Assembly: GCA_965224495.1 (NCBI GenBank)
Contig: CBDCZI010000025.1
Location: forward strand, 248,001-312,000
Direction of reading: 5' to 3'
DNA: 64,000 nucleotides
DNA from: CBDCZI01 sp965224495
GTDB taxonomy: Bacteria > Bacteroidota > Bacteroidia > Cytophagales > JAAEPT01
Part shown: piece after piece, positions 16,819 to 29,900 of the stretch
How the letters are laid out: the number at the start of each line of letters is the position of its first letter
Position numbering within the stretch: position 1 is the stretch's first letter
Translations under genes and position numbers: made by a program
The notes under the pieces: generated by a model
Seen by the model: only the letters and a program-made list of their open reading frames with translations
Told to the model about the DNA's origin: nothing
Database searches by the model: none

Positions 16819-17969
16819 GTGCTTCCGTTTAAGAGTAATAAGACAAATAGAGGGTAGTAAGCCGTGCGGTAGCGTACTAATGAACCGAAATTAGGTGAGG
16901 CTATCGGTAAAATAATGGCTAAAAAAAGGATAAATAAAACGCTTACCAACAAAAGTGTTTTGTGATTGATTTGTGGTTTATTCCATATTGTGTAAGATAA
17001 AAAAAGAAGGGTAAAAGTATTTTCTATTCCTAATAAAAGAGAAAACACACTCCAGCTTTCAACTAAAATAGGGCGAAATAAACCTGTAAATAAAGCATTG
17101 GGAATATTTTTGAGAAAGGATAGCAAGGTGCCGTCATAAGAGATGTTAATGAGGGCTTGAACGGAGGAATGATTAGACGTTCGGGTGTGGTTATGATGTA
17201 ATGCTTCAAGGAAAAAATCAAATTGCATATTAGGATGTAGAATGGAAATGGCTGAAGTAATAACGAGAACAAGAAGTCCCGACAGAACAAGCAATGTAAT
17301 ATTACTTATTTTTTTTCGTGTAAAATGAATGACAAAAAACACCAAAGACAGCACGACCAAAGGAGCAAAAAGGTAATATTTTAAATAAAAGAGGAAGGTA
17401 CTTAGACCTATAAAGGCAAGTAAATAAACAAAAAGAAAAGGTGCGTTACGTCGAACCCTCAACAGGATTAAAAAGAGAAGGTTGATCACAGCAAACGAAA
17501 TAGTTTCTTTCATCAACCCCGAAGTCCAGAAAACTACTGAAGGAATAAAGAAAAGAGCAATTTGAACAGTCCATTTTTTAAGATGTAGCCGTTTAAGTTC
17601 TAGGTAAAAAAACCATGTTGATAAAAAAGAAATAGTACTTAGCTGTATTGCTAAAAACCAATAGTTAGAGTCAGATAGTCGATAAATTGGATAGATTAAT
17701 TGAACAAAAAACCATGCCCTTGGTTGGTCGGAAAAGAAGAATCCTTGTGACGAATTTGTAGCTAATAATTCTAAATCGTGTAGGTAATTAAAGGTGTCGC
17801 CTCCATGATAATGATTTTGATAAAGCCAACCGATACCTAAGGCTGAAATTATTTTTAAACTCAAACCCAAAGTAAAAACAAGGCGTTCTTTCTTGTCTAT
17901 ACATTTTTGGAACAAAAAGCGTAGAGCTAAAAGGAGTGATAATGTAAAAATGAGAGTTAAAATTATCAT
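16791..17969 (-). CDS. polytopic membrane protein, hypothetical
   Basis: This 392-residue integral membrane protein has about ten hydrophobic helices along its length. An early soluble-looking loop (YHGGDTFNYLHDLELLA) follows the second helix. The layout resembles membrane glycosyltransferases or polysaccharide polymerases in which acidic loop residues bind the lipid-linked substrate, but no diagnostic motif is certain. Its start overlaps the stop of the DUF2851 gene upstream by four bases, indicating an operon with that gene and ilvA. Function is unassigned. Confidence 0.75.
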   Translation of the reverse strand: MIILTLIFTLSLLLALRFLFQKCIDKKERLVFTLGLSLKIISALGIGWLYQNHYHGGDTFNYLHDLELLATNSSQGFFFSDQPRAWFFVQLIYPIYRLSDSNYWFLAIQLSTISFLSTWFFYLELKRLHLKKWTVQIALFFIPSVVFWTSGLMKETISFAVINLLFLILLRVRRNAPFLFVYLLAFIGLSTFLFYLKYYLFAPLVVLSLVFFVIHFTRKKISNITLLVLSGLLVLVITSAISILHPNMQFDFFLEALHHNHTRTSNHSSVQALINISYDGTLLSFLKNIPNALFTGLFRPILVESWSVFSLLLGIENTFTLLFLSYTIWNKPQINHKTLLLVSVLFILFLAIILPIASPNFGSLVRYRTAYYPLFVLLLLNGSTKKGVKQSV

Positions 17970-19231
17970 TTGCGACGAACGAGGTAGTTACCAATTTTAC
18001 AAGATAAACACTTCTTGGGTAAACATTTGTAATCTAAAAGTTCTAATAAACCCTGTGTGTCAAATGCTGATATAGGTTTAATACCTAAATCGATAAATAA
18101 ATCTATCTTGTGGTTGTTTTCAGCAGGTAATTCGTCGAGTAAATCAGTGAGGTACTCAAAAATAAGCGGGTCATTTTCTCTTTTAAATTTCAAATAAATA
18201 AAGGGGATAATCGCATTGATTACCACCGAATAAAACGAAGTTTTACCCATTGTTTTTGTACGTTCTTTACTCTCTTTGTCGAAAGTATAATGTGTCTTCC
18301 AATAAGGAGTAACGTCTTTTTGAAAACGCTTAGTTATCGCTGACAAGGGTTTGTTGGTGTTTACGTCATCAAATAGCTCTTGAAAATCGGTTACTAATTG
18401 TGCGAATTGAGCCATTCTAATCGTTGGAAAATTTGGTGGACGCATTTTGGAAAATTTCCATTGCGTATAAGTGACTTCGGGCAATTGAAATTTGTGTTTC
18501 AGGTGTTCCCACTCTTTCATCAACTGTTTAGGGTAAGCATCTTCCCAAGAGTTGATAAGTAAACCAGAAACACCAAAAAGTAAGGATTCCAATTGCGCAA
18601 TGTTCATCCTATGCTTTAGTAAAACAGCTAAAGGCATCTGTTGAGCCATGTTTAAAAATGCCTCGGCATTGACTTTAAAACCAAAGCTTTGTGCCAATAG
18701 CTCATAAAAAATAGTTTTTAATTCACCTGTTTTGTTCGTTTTCCATTTTTCTGTCTTTCGATCCAAACGATGTACTATTTGACTATCTAACTCTGCTTTT
18801 AAATAGATGTCAGGTGTTTGAGAAAGTTTTTTATGGCAAGGGATAGAAGTCAGTGATTGATTTAAAATCGCATAATTTGTCACATACTTTTCTTCTGTCA
18901 AAGGAGCTAACGCTATTGTCGGTATTTCTCGACCAGTGGTGTCGGTTATCGGTATATTGTAGTTCCAGACGACGTGTAAAACCACTGAATCGTACGCCTT
19001 GTCATGCTGATGCTTGTGTTCAAACCAATCCGAAGACTTGACGTGTATTTCTACATTGCCACACCATTCCATTCCATCGATTACCACACGAGCATCCGAA
19101 AAGTCGGGTCCTGAATTGTTGTTTTGGAAACCTGCTTTCTTGATTTGTACCGATTTTCCGCAATGTGTGCGTAAATCGGTATGTTCAAAAAGCTGAAATT
19201 TCCATAAGAAATAGATGAAATCTTCTTTCAT
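17966..19231 (-). CDS. DUF2851 family protein
   Basis: This 421-residue protein of unknown function is typical of Bacteroidota. It begins with MKEDFIYFLWKFQLFE and carries the conserved phrases NNSGPDFSDARVVIDGMEW and GNVEIHVKSSDW. The C-terminus contains a Cys pair (CLPKKCLSCKIGNYL) of the type C-x4-C-x2-C that may bind metal. The DGMEWCGNVEIHVKSSDW stretch suggests a nuclease-like core, which is an inference only. It lies between ilvA (8 bases upstream) and the membrane protein (4-base overlap). Confidence 0.82.
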   Translation of the reverse strand: MKEDFIYFLWKFQLFEHTDLRTHCGKSVQIKKAGFQNNNSGPDFSDARVVIDGMEWCGNVEIHVKSSDWFEHKHQHDKAYDSVVLHVVWNYNIPITDTTGREIPTIALAPLTEEKYVTNYAILNQSLTSIPCHKKLSQTPDIYLKAELDSQIVHRLDRKTEKWKTNKTGELKTIFYELLAQSFGFKVNAEAFLNMAQQMPLAVLLKHRMNIAQLESLLFGVSGLLINSWEDAYPKQLMKEWEHLKHKFQLPEVTYTQWKFSKMRPPNFPTIRMAQFAQLVTDFQELFDDVNTNKPLSAITKRFQKDVTPYWKTHYTFDKESKERTKTMGKTSFYSVVINAIIPFIYLKFKRENDPLIFEYLTDLLDELPAENNHKIDLFIDLGIKPISAFDTQGLLELLDYKCLPKKCLSCKIGNYLVRRK

Positions 19232-19239
19232 AATAGAGT

Positions 19240-20484
19240 TTAAATAAAATATTCAAACAACGTAGGGTCTTCATTGATGGCTTTGTAACGAAAGCCCTTG
19301 TTTTCTAAACGTTCGATAAGTAGCGGGTAATCTTCTTTGTTTTTCAATTCGATACCAACTACTGCGGGACCTGCTTCTCGTGCACTTTTTTTGGTGTATT
19401 GAAAATGAGTAATATCGTCATTGACACTCAATACTTCGTCCAAAAACTCACGTAAAGCACCCGAACGTTGAGGGAAATGTATAATGAAATAATGTTTTAA
19501 CCCTTCATACAGCAACGAGCGCTCTTTAATATCTTCCATTCGTGCCAAGTCGTTGTTACTTCCGCTCACCACACAAACGACATTTTTTCCTTTTATCTTT
19601 TCTTTGATACGGTCTAACGCACTTGTGGTTAACGCTCCTGCAGGTTCGGCGACAATTGCCTCTTCATTGTAAAGTTGTATAATGGTCGAGCAAACTTTCC
19701 CTTCGGGAACAGTGATTATTTCTTTGATTAATGTCTGACAAATTTCAAAAGTCAAGTCGCCGACTTGTTGTACGGCAGCTCCATCAACAAATTTATTGAT
19801 TTGCTCCAACTTTACCACACCACCAAGCTCAATTGCGGTTTTCATTGAAGGAGCACCTTCGGGTTCGACTCCAATAATCTGTGTGGTAGGACTTACTTTT
19901 TTGAAATAAGTACTTATCCCAGATGCCAACCCGCCACCACCAATAGGTACGAGTAGGTAATCAATTTTACCGACAAAGTCATTGAATATTTCTACACCAA
20001 CAGTTCCTTGTCCTTCGATTACTTTTTCGTCGTCAAAAGGATGAATAAAGGTCTTTTTTTCTTTTTGGCAAAATGACTTAGCTTCGGCAAAGGCATCATC
20101 GAAAGTGTCACCTGTTAAGATGACCTCGACAAACTCTTTACCAAACATTTTGACTTGTTTCACTTTCTGATTAGGTGTGGTGGTTGGCATAAAAATCCAC
20201 CCTTTTATTTTTTTCTTTAGGCACGAAAAAGCAACGCCTTGTGCGTGATTACCTGCACTTGCGCAAACGACACCTTTTGTTAATTGTTCTTTCTCTAAAG
20301 ATTCAATGGCATTGTATGCCCCTCGTAACTTGTACGAACGAACGAGTTGTAAATCTTCTCTTTTTAAATAGATATTACCTTCGTATTGTGCTGATAAATT
20401 TGCGTTTAATTGCAAATCTGTGTGTTTTACAATGTGTTTTAAACGCTGTTCTGCCTTGATGATACCTTCTGTTGTTACCCCCAT
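19240..20484 (-). CDS. ilvA: threonine ammonia-lyase (threonine dehydratase)
   Basis: This PLP enzyme deaminates L-threonine to 2-oxobutyrate, the first step of isoleucine synthesis. It has 414 residues. The PLP lysine is K52 in VRSYKLRGAY, and the phosphate-binding loop is PIGGGGLASGI. The C-terminal about 85 residues (KHYFIIHFPQRSGALREFLD onward) form a single ACT-like regulatory domain, so the enzyme is probably feedback-controlled; biosynthetic enzymes in many proteobacteria have two. No other ilv genes are next to it. It leads a three-gene minus-strand operon with the DUF2851 and membrane proteins, a grouping without an obvious metabolic link. Confidence 0.93.
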   Translation of the reverse strand: MGVTTEGIIKAEQRLKHIVKHTDLQLNANLSAQYEGNIYLKREDLQLVRSYKLRGAYNAIESLEKEQLTKGVVCASAGNHAQGVAFSCLKKKIKGWIFMPTTTPNQKVKQVKMFGKEFVEVILTGDTFDDAFAEAKSFCQKEKKTFIHPFDDEKVIEGQGTVGVEIFNDFVGKIDYLLVPIGGGGLASGISTYFKKVSPTTQIIGVEPEGAPSMKTAIELGGVVKLEQINKFVDGAAVQQVGDLTFEICQTLIKEIITVPEGKVCSTIIQLYNEEAIVAEPAGALTTSALDRIKEKIKGKNVVCVVSGSNNDLARMEDIKERSLLYEGLKHYFIIHFPQRSGALREFLDEVLSVNDDITHFQYTKKSAREAGPAVVGIELKNKEDYPLLIERLENKGFRYKAINEDPTLFEYFI

Positions 20485-20984
20485 AATTTTTCAAACGAAT
20501 AACGAAGTTAAAAAGATTGCTTGAGGTTTAAAGATTAATTGTTACTCTTTTAAAAACTGTTGATTGTCTGTTGTTGTTTGGTGAGGGTTCTGATTAAGAA
20601 TTGTGTGTTGCCTGTGGTGTGTCTGTGGCTTAGGGATTGACGAGAAAATCCTTTTGCTTCTCTATTCTTCTTTAGTTTTGGAGAAGGGGAATAAGTGATG
20701 TAATGACCAAGTAGAAGTGTTCTTCACGGCAAAAGATTGCAACAAAAAGCCCGCCCCTTTGTGACTAACAAGTTGTAGTTTTCTGTTGTAGGAGGTGCTT
20801 TCTTGAGGTGTCTATGTGTCGTGATAAGAAAGGGGAAGCCCCAAATCAGTTGTAATAGACAGATGTCATTTTCTTTACGATGGAAGAAAAGTGAGGTAGT
20901 GTTGTATTCTTTTTGTAAAAAAGTGTATTTTTAGGGTTACAACTCTTTCCGTGAGCTGTATATATTGAAAGAAATCTATAGATT
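20485..20984. other. 500-bp intergenic region before the giant T9SS cargo gene
   Basis: This region lies between divergent genes. It holds no convincing coding frame, tRNA or strong hairpin. It is T- and G-rich on the plus strand. A TATTTTTA (one mismatch from the -7 consensus) occurs about 50 bases before the cargo ATG, without a properly spaced -33 box. It is long for this genome and may carry regulatory sites that I cannot identify. Confidence 0.45.
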
Positions 20985-23900
20985 ATGAATAAGTATAAAT
21001 TAATATTGGCAGGAATTCTATTTTTTGTAATAGGTGGGTCAGCTACTTTTGGGCAAAGTTGTTCAGACGCAACACCTGTTCAGGCAGTGTTTAATGGTGA
21101 CTTTGAAAAGGGTTATTTGACCTCCGCTTCTTCACAGTATTCGGATGGAGCTGCTCGTGGTTTTAAATCAGATTTATTACCTGTCACAGATTTTACCGGT
21201 GCAAACTGTGTTTATGGTTTTGGTGGGAAATATGGTATAGCTAAAAATTTAGGAGCTACGGGTGCTTGTGGTGCCGATTTCCCTTATATTGGAGCGGGTT
21301 ACCCAGGAGCGATGGTTTTTGAAGATCATACACCAACTGAAGGAGGTGATGGGTTTGCTTTACTTGTCGATTTTATAGCGGCGGCGAATAGTTCTTCTGT
21401 ATATACGGGAGGATTACCTGTGGCGTGGTTGCAAGAAGTGACAATATTCCCTAGTGAAACTTATTATTTTTCGGCTTGGTTTGGGAATTATACAACGACA
21501 CCAGGTACACCTGAATTGTATTTTGTCGTTACGCCTATTGATGCAGCAAATAATTTGGTGATAGCTGAACGTACGGTTGTAGGTACAGCTCAACCCACAG
21601 GTGTAATGCAGTGGCAACAGTTTTCTGGTGAATGGAACCCTACAGGTGTTTATACTAAAGCTCAAATTTCGATAGAAGTAGATTTTACTTTGACAGCACC
21701 AGCAAGTGGAGCGGATTTTGCGTTTGATGATATTTCTTTTAAAAATGGTTGTGATGACTTATTAGCAGGTGGAGATTTTGATCCTGATTTAGGAACTGAT
21801 TTTTCTTTGTGTAACACAGGGGGGACTTCTACTTTGGATTTTGGAGGAGCATCAAATGCTTTCCAACAAATTAGATGGTATGAGGTAACAGGAACGGGAA
21901 CAGATAATTTGATAGCGGCAGCGAATGATACGAAAACATTGCCGGTTTCTATTAGCGGTACGAACTCGACAGGTAAATACCGTGTTTGTATTCAAGAAGC
22001 AGGTAAATGTGCAAGAAATAGTATAGTAGAAGTAAAAGATGATTTGGCAGCATTGTCTATTGCCGATATTGAACTGTGTACAAACCCAACGGAAACGGTG
22101 GATTGTACAGTCGATTTTGTTTCACCAATCAATTCTATTACTTGGAAAAAGGATGGTACAACAGAAGCAACAGATGTAAGAACATTGACAATTTCTTCGC
22201 CAGGTAATTATTCCGTTGATATTGTAGGAGACGGAAATTGTGATGCAAGTGAGACATTTACAGTAACTTCTTTGATTCCTATTGCTGATGAAGATCCGTT
22301 TAGTCTTTGTGCGGGTAAAACAATGGATTTGACGGTTACAGACCCAACAGCAGGAGGTAATATAGATTGGTACACAACAGCGACAGGGGGCGTGCCTGTA
22401 TTAACGAGTGCAACTTTGTTGTCTTATTCAGCAGGGACATTGCCTTTTACTTATTATGTAGAGAATGCAGCGCAGGATAATTATACAGCAGGTTATGCAA
22501 CTACAGGACCAACTTTTTCAAATAGTGATCCGCAAAGACGTGTTGACTTTGTCTCAGATATTCCATTGGTAATTAATTCAGTACAAATAAAACCGACAGT
22601 GTCTTCGGGTATTTGTTGGTCACCTGGTGGAACACAAAATTATACGATTGGCTTGTATTTAGGAACTGGAGCGGGAGCAACAGCAACAGGGCAAACAGTA
22701 ACGCAAGCAATCAATTGTACGGGAGGAATACAAACAGTTGCCTTAGGGTTTAATGTACCCGCAGGTAATTACCAATTAAGACTAGAGAAAGGAGCGGGGT
22801 TAGGTGCAGGGACTGACCAACATTACATACCAACAGCAACGATAGTGTCTCTTCCTGGTGTGATAACAATTAATAAATCTAATGATCCACTTTATGGAGG
22901 ACCATTTTTTAATTGGGATATCGGTGTGCCAAAAGGTTGTGCACGTATTCCTGTAAATGTGATTGAAAAATTAACAGGTTGTTGTCCCGTTTTTGATGGT
23001 GTAGCAATTAATGAAGCAAGTGTGACAACTTGTTCGGTAGGAGGAACAGAAACATTTACAGCAAACAAGGTCGGTGCGAATTTAGCAGTTAATTTATATG
23101 AATTTCGATGGCTAAATGGAGCTACTGAAGTGAAAACATGGACAGCAGGGAGTGCTGGGCTATCTTTAACAAATGCAGAACTTATAGCAGGTGGTGCAGG
23201 GACTTATACTGTAGAATTGAGAATAATAGGAAATGTAACCTGTACGGCAGTTTCGTCAGGTGTAACCTTAACAGTCAACACGACCCCAACCACTCCAGTC
23301 CTAGCAGGAACACAAGCTTACTGTGCGGGAGACAATATTTCTCTTAATGTAACAGCAGGAACAGTAACAACAGGAGCAACTTACGCGTGGGAAAAAGATG
23401 TGGCGGCAATAGCGGGAACAACAGCAACTTACACAAAAGCAAGTTCAGTAACAACAGACGCGGGTAGCTATACAGTAACAGCAACAAAAGATGGTTGTTC
23501 GAGTGCGGAGAGTGCGAGTTATGCATTAACGGTAAATGAAGTACCAGCCAAACCAACGATAACAGCTAACCCAACAGCCACTTCTATTTGTACAGGAGAC
23601 GCGGTAACGTTAACAAGTGCATCGGTAACAACGGGAGTGACTTATGTATGGACAAAAGGAACAGCAAGTGGAACAAACGATAAGGATATCGTAATAGCAT
23701 CTGCGGTAACGGGAGACGGCGGAACTTATACCACAACGGCTACAAAGACAGAAAACGGAAAAGCATGTATATCACCAGCAAGTGATAACTTTGTTTTAAC
23801 AGTCAACACGACCCCAGTTACCCCAATACTAGCAGGAACACAAGCTTACTGTGCGGGAGAGAGTTTATCAATAAACGTAACGCCAGGCACAGCAACAACA

Positions 23901-26900
23901 GGAGCAACTTACGCGTGGAAAAAAGATGCGGCAGCAATAGCGGGAACAACAGCAACTTACACAAAAGCAAGTTCAGTAACAACAGACGCGGGTAGCTATA
24001 CAGTAACAGCAACAAATGCAGGTTGTTCGAGTGCGGAGAGTGCGGGTTATGCGGTAACGGTAGATGAGGCAGTAACTATTGCTGCTATTACACCAGCAGC
24101 AGTATGTTTTCCAGGAACAGTAGATATTACAACAGGAGCAGTAACTCCAGGGACAGCAACAGTAACTTACCATGTAGGAGCAGGAGGAACAGGAGCAATT
24201 CAGCCGACAGCCACAGCAGTAACAGGCACAGCAGTTTACTCAGTAAAAGCAGTGAATGGACAATGTAACACAACTTCAGACGTTAACGTAACAGTAACCC
24301 CCTTACCATTAGCCCCAACAGTAGCACCCTTATCTTACTGTAAAGACGCAACAGGAGCGGCAGTCTTAACAGCAACAGGAGCAGGATTAACCTGGTACAC
24401 GGCAGCGACAAGCGGAACGGCAACAGCACCAACCCCATCAACAGCAATCGTAACGACATTCGATTATTATGTTAGTCAGACAGTCACAAGTTGTGAAGGA
24501 CCAAGAGCAAACTTACAGGTAACGATAAACGCTTTACCAACGGTAAGCGCGACAAGTGATGATGCGGATAATAAGATTTGTTTAGGAGACAATGTAACCT
24601 TAACAGGAGGCGGAGCAGACACTTATGTTTGGGATAACTCAGTAACAGATAGGACAGCGTTTACGCCAACGGGAACGGTGAACTACACGGTAACAGGAAC
24701 AAACACAGCAACAACTTGTACAAACACAGCAAGTGTTCAAGTAGAAGTAAATGCTTTACCAACAGTAACGGCAACAGTAACAGGAAGCCCCGCATGTTTA
24801 GGAGCAAATGTAACACTGACAGGAGGTGGAGCAAGTACATATACTTGGGATAACGGAGTAGCTAACGCAACAGCCTTTGCGACCACAGCAGTAGGAACAA
24901 CAACCTACGAGGTCGAAGGAACAGACGCAAACGGATGTAAAAAGAAAGCCACGGTAGATGTGGTAGTAAACGCTTTACCAACAGCAGTATTAACAGGAAC
25001 AGCAAGTATCTGTAACAAAGCAGGAGTAACAACAGACTTAAACATTGCATTAACAGGAGCGCAACCTTGGGAAGTAGTTTACAACAACCCGATAACAGGA
25101 AACCAAACGATTAACCCAACAAGTTCACCCGCTACAGTAGCAGTAAATAACGCAGGAGATTACACTTTAGTCAGTGTGAAAGATGCCAATAACTGTACAG
25201 CCACAAGTGCAACAGGCACAGCAACGATAGACTATTTAGACGAAGTAATTGCAACCTACGAAACAAAATGTTCAGGAGATGAAGTAGGAACTTTAGTATT
25301 AGGAGGGACAGATTTTCAAATTGTATTGACGGTAACACAAGGGGATTTGTCATCAATTACGGCTACAGAAACTACGGTTCACGGAGTGACATTCACACGA
25401 GAAGGAACAACGAATCAGTGGGTTTCAGGAGCGATAGATGAATCAAACACAGTAGTAGCAGATATCAAAGATGGTAATGATTGTAATACACTTACCCGTT
25501 CAGGTATGAATACAAGATGTTCATGTCCAGCAACAGGAACAACGGTAATAGGGACTGGTGGATTACTCACTGAAACGATTTGTAACGATGCGGGAGTAGA
25601 ATCAACGGTAACGGTAACTTACAATGGAGGATCAAGTGATTACAGAATTACACTAGACCAACCAACGAGTGCGGATGTAATAAAAGACAATGAAACAGGA
25701 ACAACGACTTTTGCTGTAAGTGAAGCAGGAACCTATAACGTAGAAATTTATAGCAACGGTAACGCCTGTCCTGTCAATGGAGGAAGTGTAACACTTGCTC
25801 ATCACACGACGCCCGTAGCACAATTAACAGCAACAAGTGCAACAACAGTTTGTGCAGGAGACAATGTGACTTTGGAAGTGAAATTAACCGCAGGAGATGC
25901 ACCATTTACCTTTAACTTAGATAACACGACACCAGTAAGTAGTGTAGCAAAAACAGGAGCAACAACAACCTTTACAGAAGCTATAAGTACAACAGGAGAT
26001 TACAGTATCACCAATGTAAAAGACAACAACGGTTGTATAGGAACAGCAAGTGGAGCGGTAACGATTGCAAACCATGCGAACACAGCAGCAACAGCAATAA
26101 CTAAATGTGACACCCCATTAGGCGGAGTAACCTTAGCAGCAGATGAATTTCAAATCGTAGTAACAGCAACAGCAGGAACATTTACAAGTGACCCAATTAC
26201 AGAAACTACAGCTCACGGTGTGACTTTCTCACGAGTAGGGTTAACAGACGTTTGGTATTCAGGAGCAATAAACGAGGCAAACGCAGTAGATTTAGACTTT
26301 GCAGATGACAACGGGTGTAACACCGTAGATTTAGATGGCTTACAAAAAAGATGCTCATGTCCAGCAGAGATAGATGATTTTACTATTGACAAGACAGAGA
26401 TTTGTGCAAGTCCCTCACAAACAGCAACGCTAACAGTAACTTATTCAGGAGGAGATGCAACAGATACGTACACGCTTTCATTAACAGGAGCAGAAACACA
26501 GAGTAATGCAGGAGCAGCAGGAAGTACAAGCACCACCTTTACAGTAAGTACACCAGGAACTTATAATGTAGCAATAACAAACATTACGCAAGGGAACTGT
26601 GTGATTAACGGAACAACACAAAAGGTTTTAGCTCATTACACTACACCAAAAGCAGAGATAACAGGAGATGCAAGTATTTGTGATGATGCACCAACAGTAA
26701 CGACACCATTGACAATTACCTTAACAGATGGAGTAGCACCATTTACTTTAGACGTATCCAACGGAGTTGGAGCAATTACAGGAGCAACCACCGCACACAC
26801 AGAAAACGTTTCAGCAAGTGGAAGTTATACGTTAAGTAATTTAGTAGATAACAACGGGTGTGAAGGAACCGTAAGTGGAAGTGCAACAATCACTCACTTA

Positions 26901-29900
26901 GCAAAAGTAGCAGCAACGCCAACAACACGTTGTGATGATGAAAGCCCATTAGGAAGCATCAGCTTAACTGACTCAGAATACCAAATTGTCGTAACAGCAA
27001 CAGCTGGAGATATGGCTAGTTTGGTAATAACAGGGGCAACGTTCCAAGAAACAGCAGCAGGTTCGGGTATCTGGTATAGTGGAGCAATAGCCGAAACAGT
27101 AACTTCAGCCGTTCATGTAACGGATGTTAATGATTGTGAGGGAGGAATAGACCTTACAGGGATAACAAGAACATGTTCTTGCCAAGCCAAAGGAGTAACT
27201 ACCCTGACAACAGGAACAATTTGTGCAGAAGGAAATACAACAATAGAGGTAGTAACCAGTGGGCTAACAGGGAACTATAACGTAACCTTGACCCAACCAG
27301 ATGCAACGACACAAGTCGCTTCAAGTAAGCCTACAGGAACAGAAGTGTTTACAGTAAGCCAAGCAGGAGATTATACCGTAGTGGTACAAGATGCAACAGA
27401 TGGTTGTGTTGCAAATGGAGGAACGGTAAGACTTGCTCATTACCCCGTACCAACAGCAACAATAGCAGGAGATGCAAGTATTTGTGCAGCAGGAACAGTG
27501 TCAACAAGTACAGGATTAGCTGTTACATTAACCGCAGGGACAGCACCTTTTGCTATTGATTTATTAGGAGGAACAGCAACGGAAAACTTAACCAACCTAA
27601 CAAGTCCTCATACCCAAGGCGTGAGTACAGCAGGTGTTTATACGTTGACTAATTTAGTAGATGCTAACGGATGCCAAGGAACAATTGCACCAACAGAGAA
27701 AGCAACAATCACCAACTTTGAGAAGGTGATTGCTTCAGGAAGTGCGGTATGTAATAGCACACCTTCATTAGTATTAGGAGGCGTTACATTATCACCTACA
27801 CAATACCAAGTAGTAGTAGAAGTAACGCAAGGAGATTTGGCTTCAACGGTAGTCACTAAATTAGTGGGGGGAGTGTCATTGACAAGACTTCCTTTAACAA
27901 ACAAGTGGTACAGTGGAGCGATAGACGAAACGACAGCCACAGATGTCCACGTAACAGACGGTAACAATTGTGAAGGAGGAATAGATATTACAGGACTACA
28001 AAACCAATGTTCTTGTCCTATTGCAGCAACAGCTACTTTATTACCAGGGAGTATTTGTGATGATGGAACTTCAACAGCGACCTTAACAGTAAATGTAACC
28101 AGTAGTAATACGACCGATATGACAGATTACACGATAGCGGTAACAGGAGCAGAAACGGTTGGTTCGACAGAAACGCCAGATGCTTCAGGAGCAGTGGTAA
28201 ATAAAACTTACAATGTAAATACAAACGGAGCTTATGCCATTAAGGTAACAAGTAACGGACAAAATGGAGCTTGTGTTGTATCAGCAGGAGGGCAAAACTT
28301 AACGGTAAATGCTTTACCAACAGCAAGTATCACAACAACAGGTACAGCGTTGGAATACTGTCAAGGAGAAACACCAATAACCTTAACGGCAACACAAGTG
28401 ATTGGAGCAACAAGTTACGAATGGTTCAAAGGTGGAGTTACACAAGGAACAACCTTAACCAACAGCAAAACAAATGCAACAGCAGATGCAGCATGGACGG
28501 TGAAAGTAACCGACGCAAATGGTTGTGATCAAACGTCAAATCCAGTAGCGGTAATAGAAAATGCTTTACCAATAGCAAGTATAACGACAACAGGAACAGC
28601 ATTGGCGTACTGTAAAGACGGAGCAGGAGTTGTATTAAGAGCGACAAACGTACCAAATGCAACTACCTACGAATGGTTCAAAGAAACAACTTCAGTAACA
28701 ATAGGAGCAGGAGATACAAAGACAGGAGCGTTAGCAGGAAGTTGGACAGTAAAAGTAATTGATGATAACACTTGTACAGCAACTTCAACGGCAGTAAGCG
28801 TTATTGAAAACCCATTACCAACACCAAGTATTACGACAAGTGGAACGGACTTAGCATACTGTAAAAATGCAACAGGAGTAACACTAGCAGCAACAGGCGG
28901 AGTAGATTACGCATGGATAAAAGACAACGGAACACCAACAGCTTACTCGACAACAGCCACAACAAGTGATGCGAAGTTTGGTAACTGGCAAGTAAAAGTA
29001 AAAGACGCTAAAGGGTGTGAAGCAACTTCATTAGCAGTAACCGTAACAGAAAACACCCTACCAACGGCTACCTTGACAAGCGCAACAAACCCTGTGATTT
29101 ATTGTGCAGGAACAAGCGCACCAATAATTACGGTGGCGATTACAGGAAATGGACCATTTACTTATGACTATACAGGAGGGGCAAACGGAACAGGGCAAAG
29201 TACAGGAACAATAACAACAAGTAACACGGACAACGCAGCGACCACTTACCAACTCACGAAGGTAACAGATGCTAACAACTGTGAAGGGACAAGCTTTGGA
29301 GCAAGTGTTGTGGTGACACAAGAAGAAGTGCCAGGCGTACCAACACTGAGATCGGACGCAGAAACAACGGTATGTGAAGCAACTGTATTTAATATTACAG
29401 CAACTTCGGTAGCAGTAGGAACGCCAACGATTATTTGGGAACAAGGAGGGACAGGAACAGAAGCGAGCCCATCGATTGTAGTAGGTAATACGGCAGGAAG
29501 CGTAACGATTTACCAAGCCAAAGCAAAAATTGGAAACTGTCCATCGGAAAGTTCTTTACCCTTAGTAGTTACAGTAAAAGAAAGTGCAACAGTAAGTTTA
29601 ACGGTAAATAAAACAACAGTTTGTGAGGAAGAAAAGGTGGTATTTACAGCCTCATCAACCCACGCGGACCCAGGGGTAACTTACGACTGGTATTTGAATA
29701 TAGAGGTCGCAGGGATAAACACAGAGATAAAGACAGTGACAACGATAAACCCAACTTATGAAGTGAAATTAACAGACAGTGACGTTTTATACAGTGTGAA
29801 GATAGCCAACAACAGTTCTTGTGTAGGAGCAGAGGTAAGTTCTAATTTACAAGCGGTAGCAGTAACGAAGTTACCAAAACCAACATTGAATAGCTTAAGT

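Noticed and set aside
20485..20984. Possible small RNA or riboswitch upstream of the giant gene
   Set aside because: No strong stem, conserved motif or terminator could be found by eye in the 500-bp gap.
23138..23347. 69-residue plus-strand frame within the giant gene
   Set aside because: It is an alternative frame of a well-supported gene, without its own promoter or homology signal.
29058..29516. 152-residue Cys/Tyr-rich open frame antisense to the giant protein
   Set aside because: Composition is an artefact of Thr/Ala/Gly codon bias on the coding strand; no start signal or family pattern.
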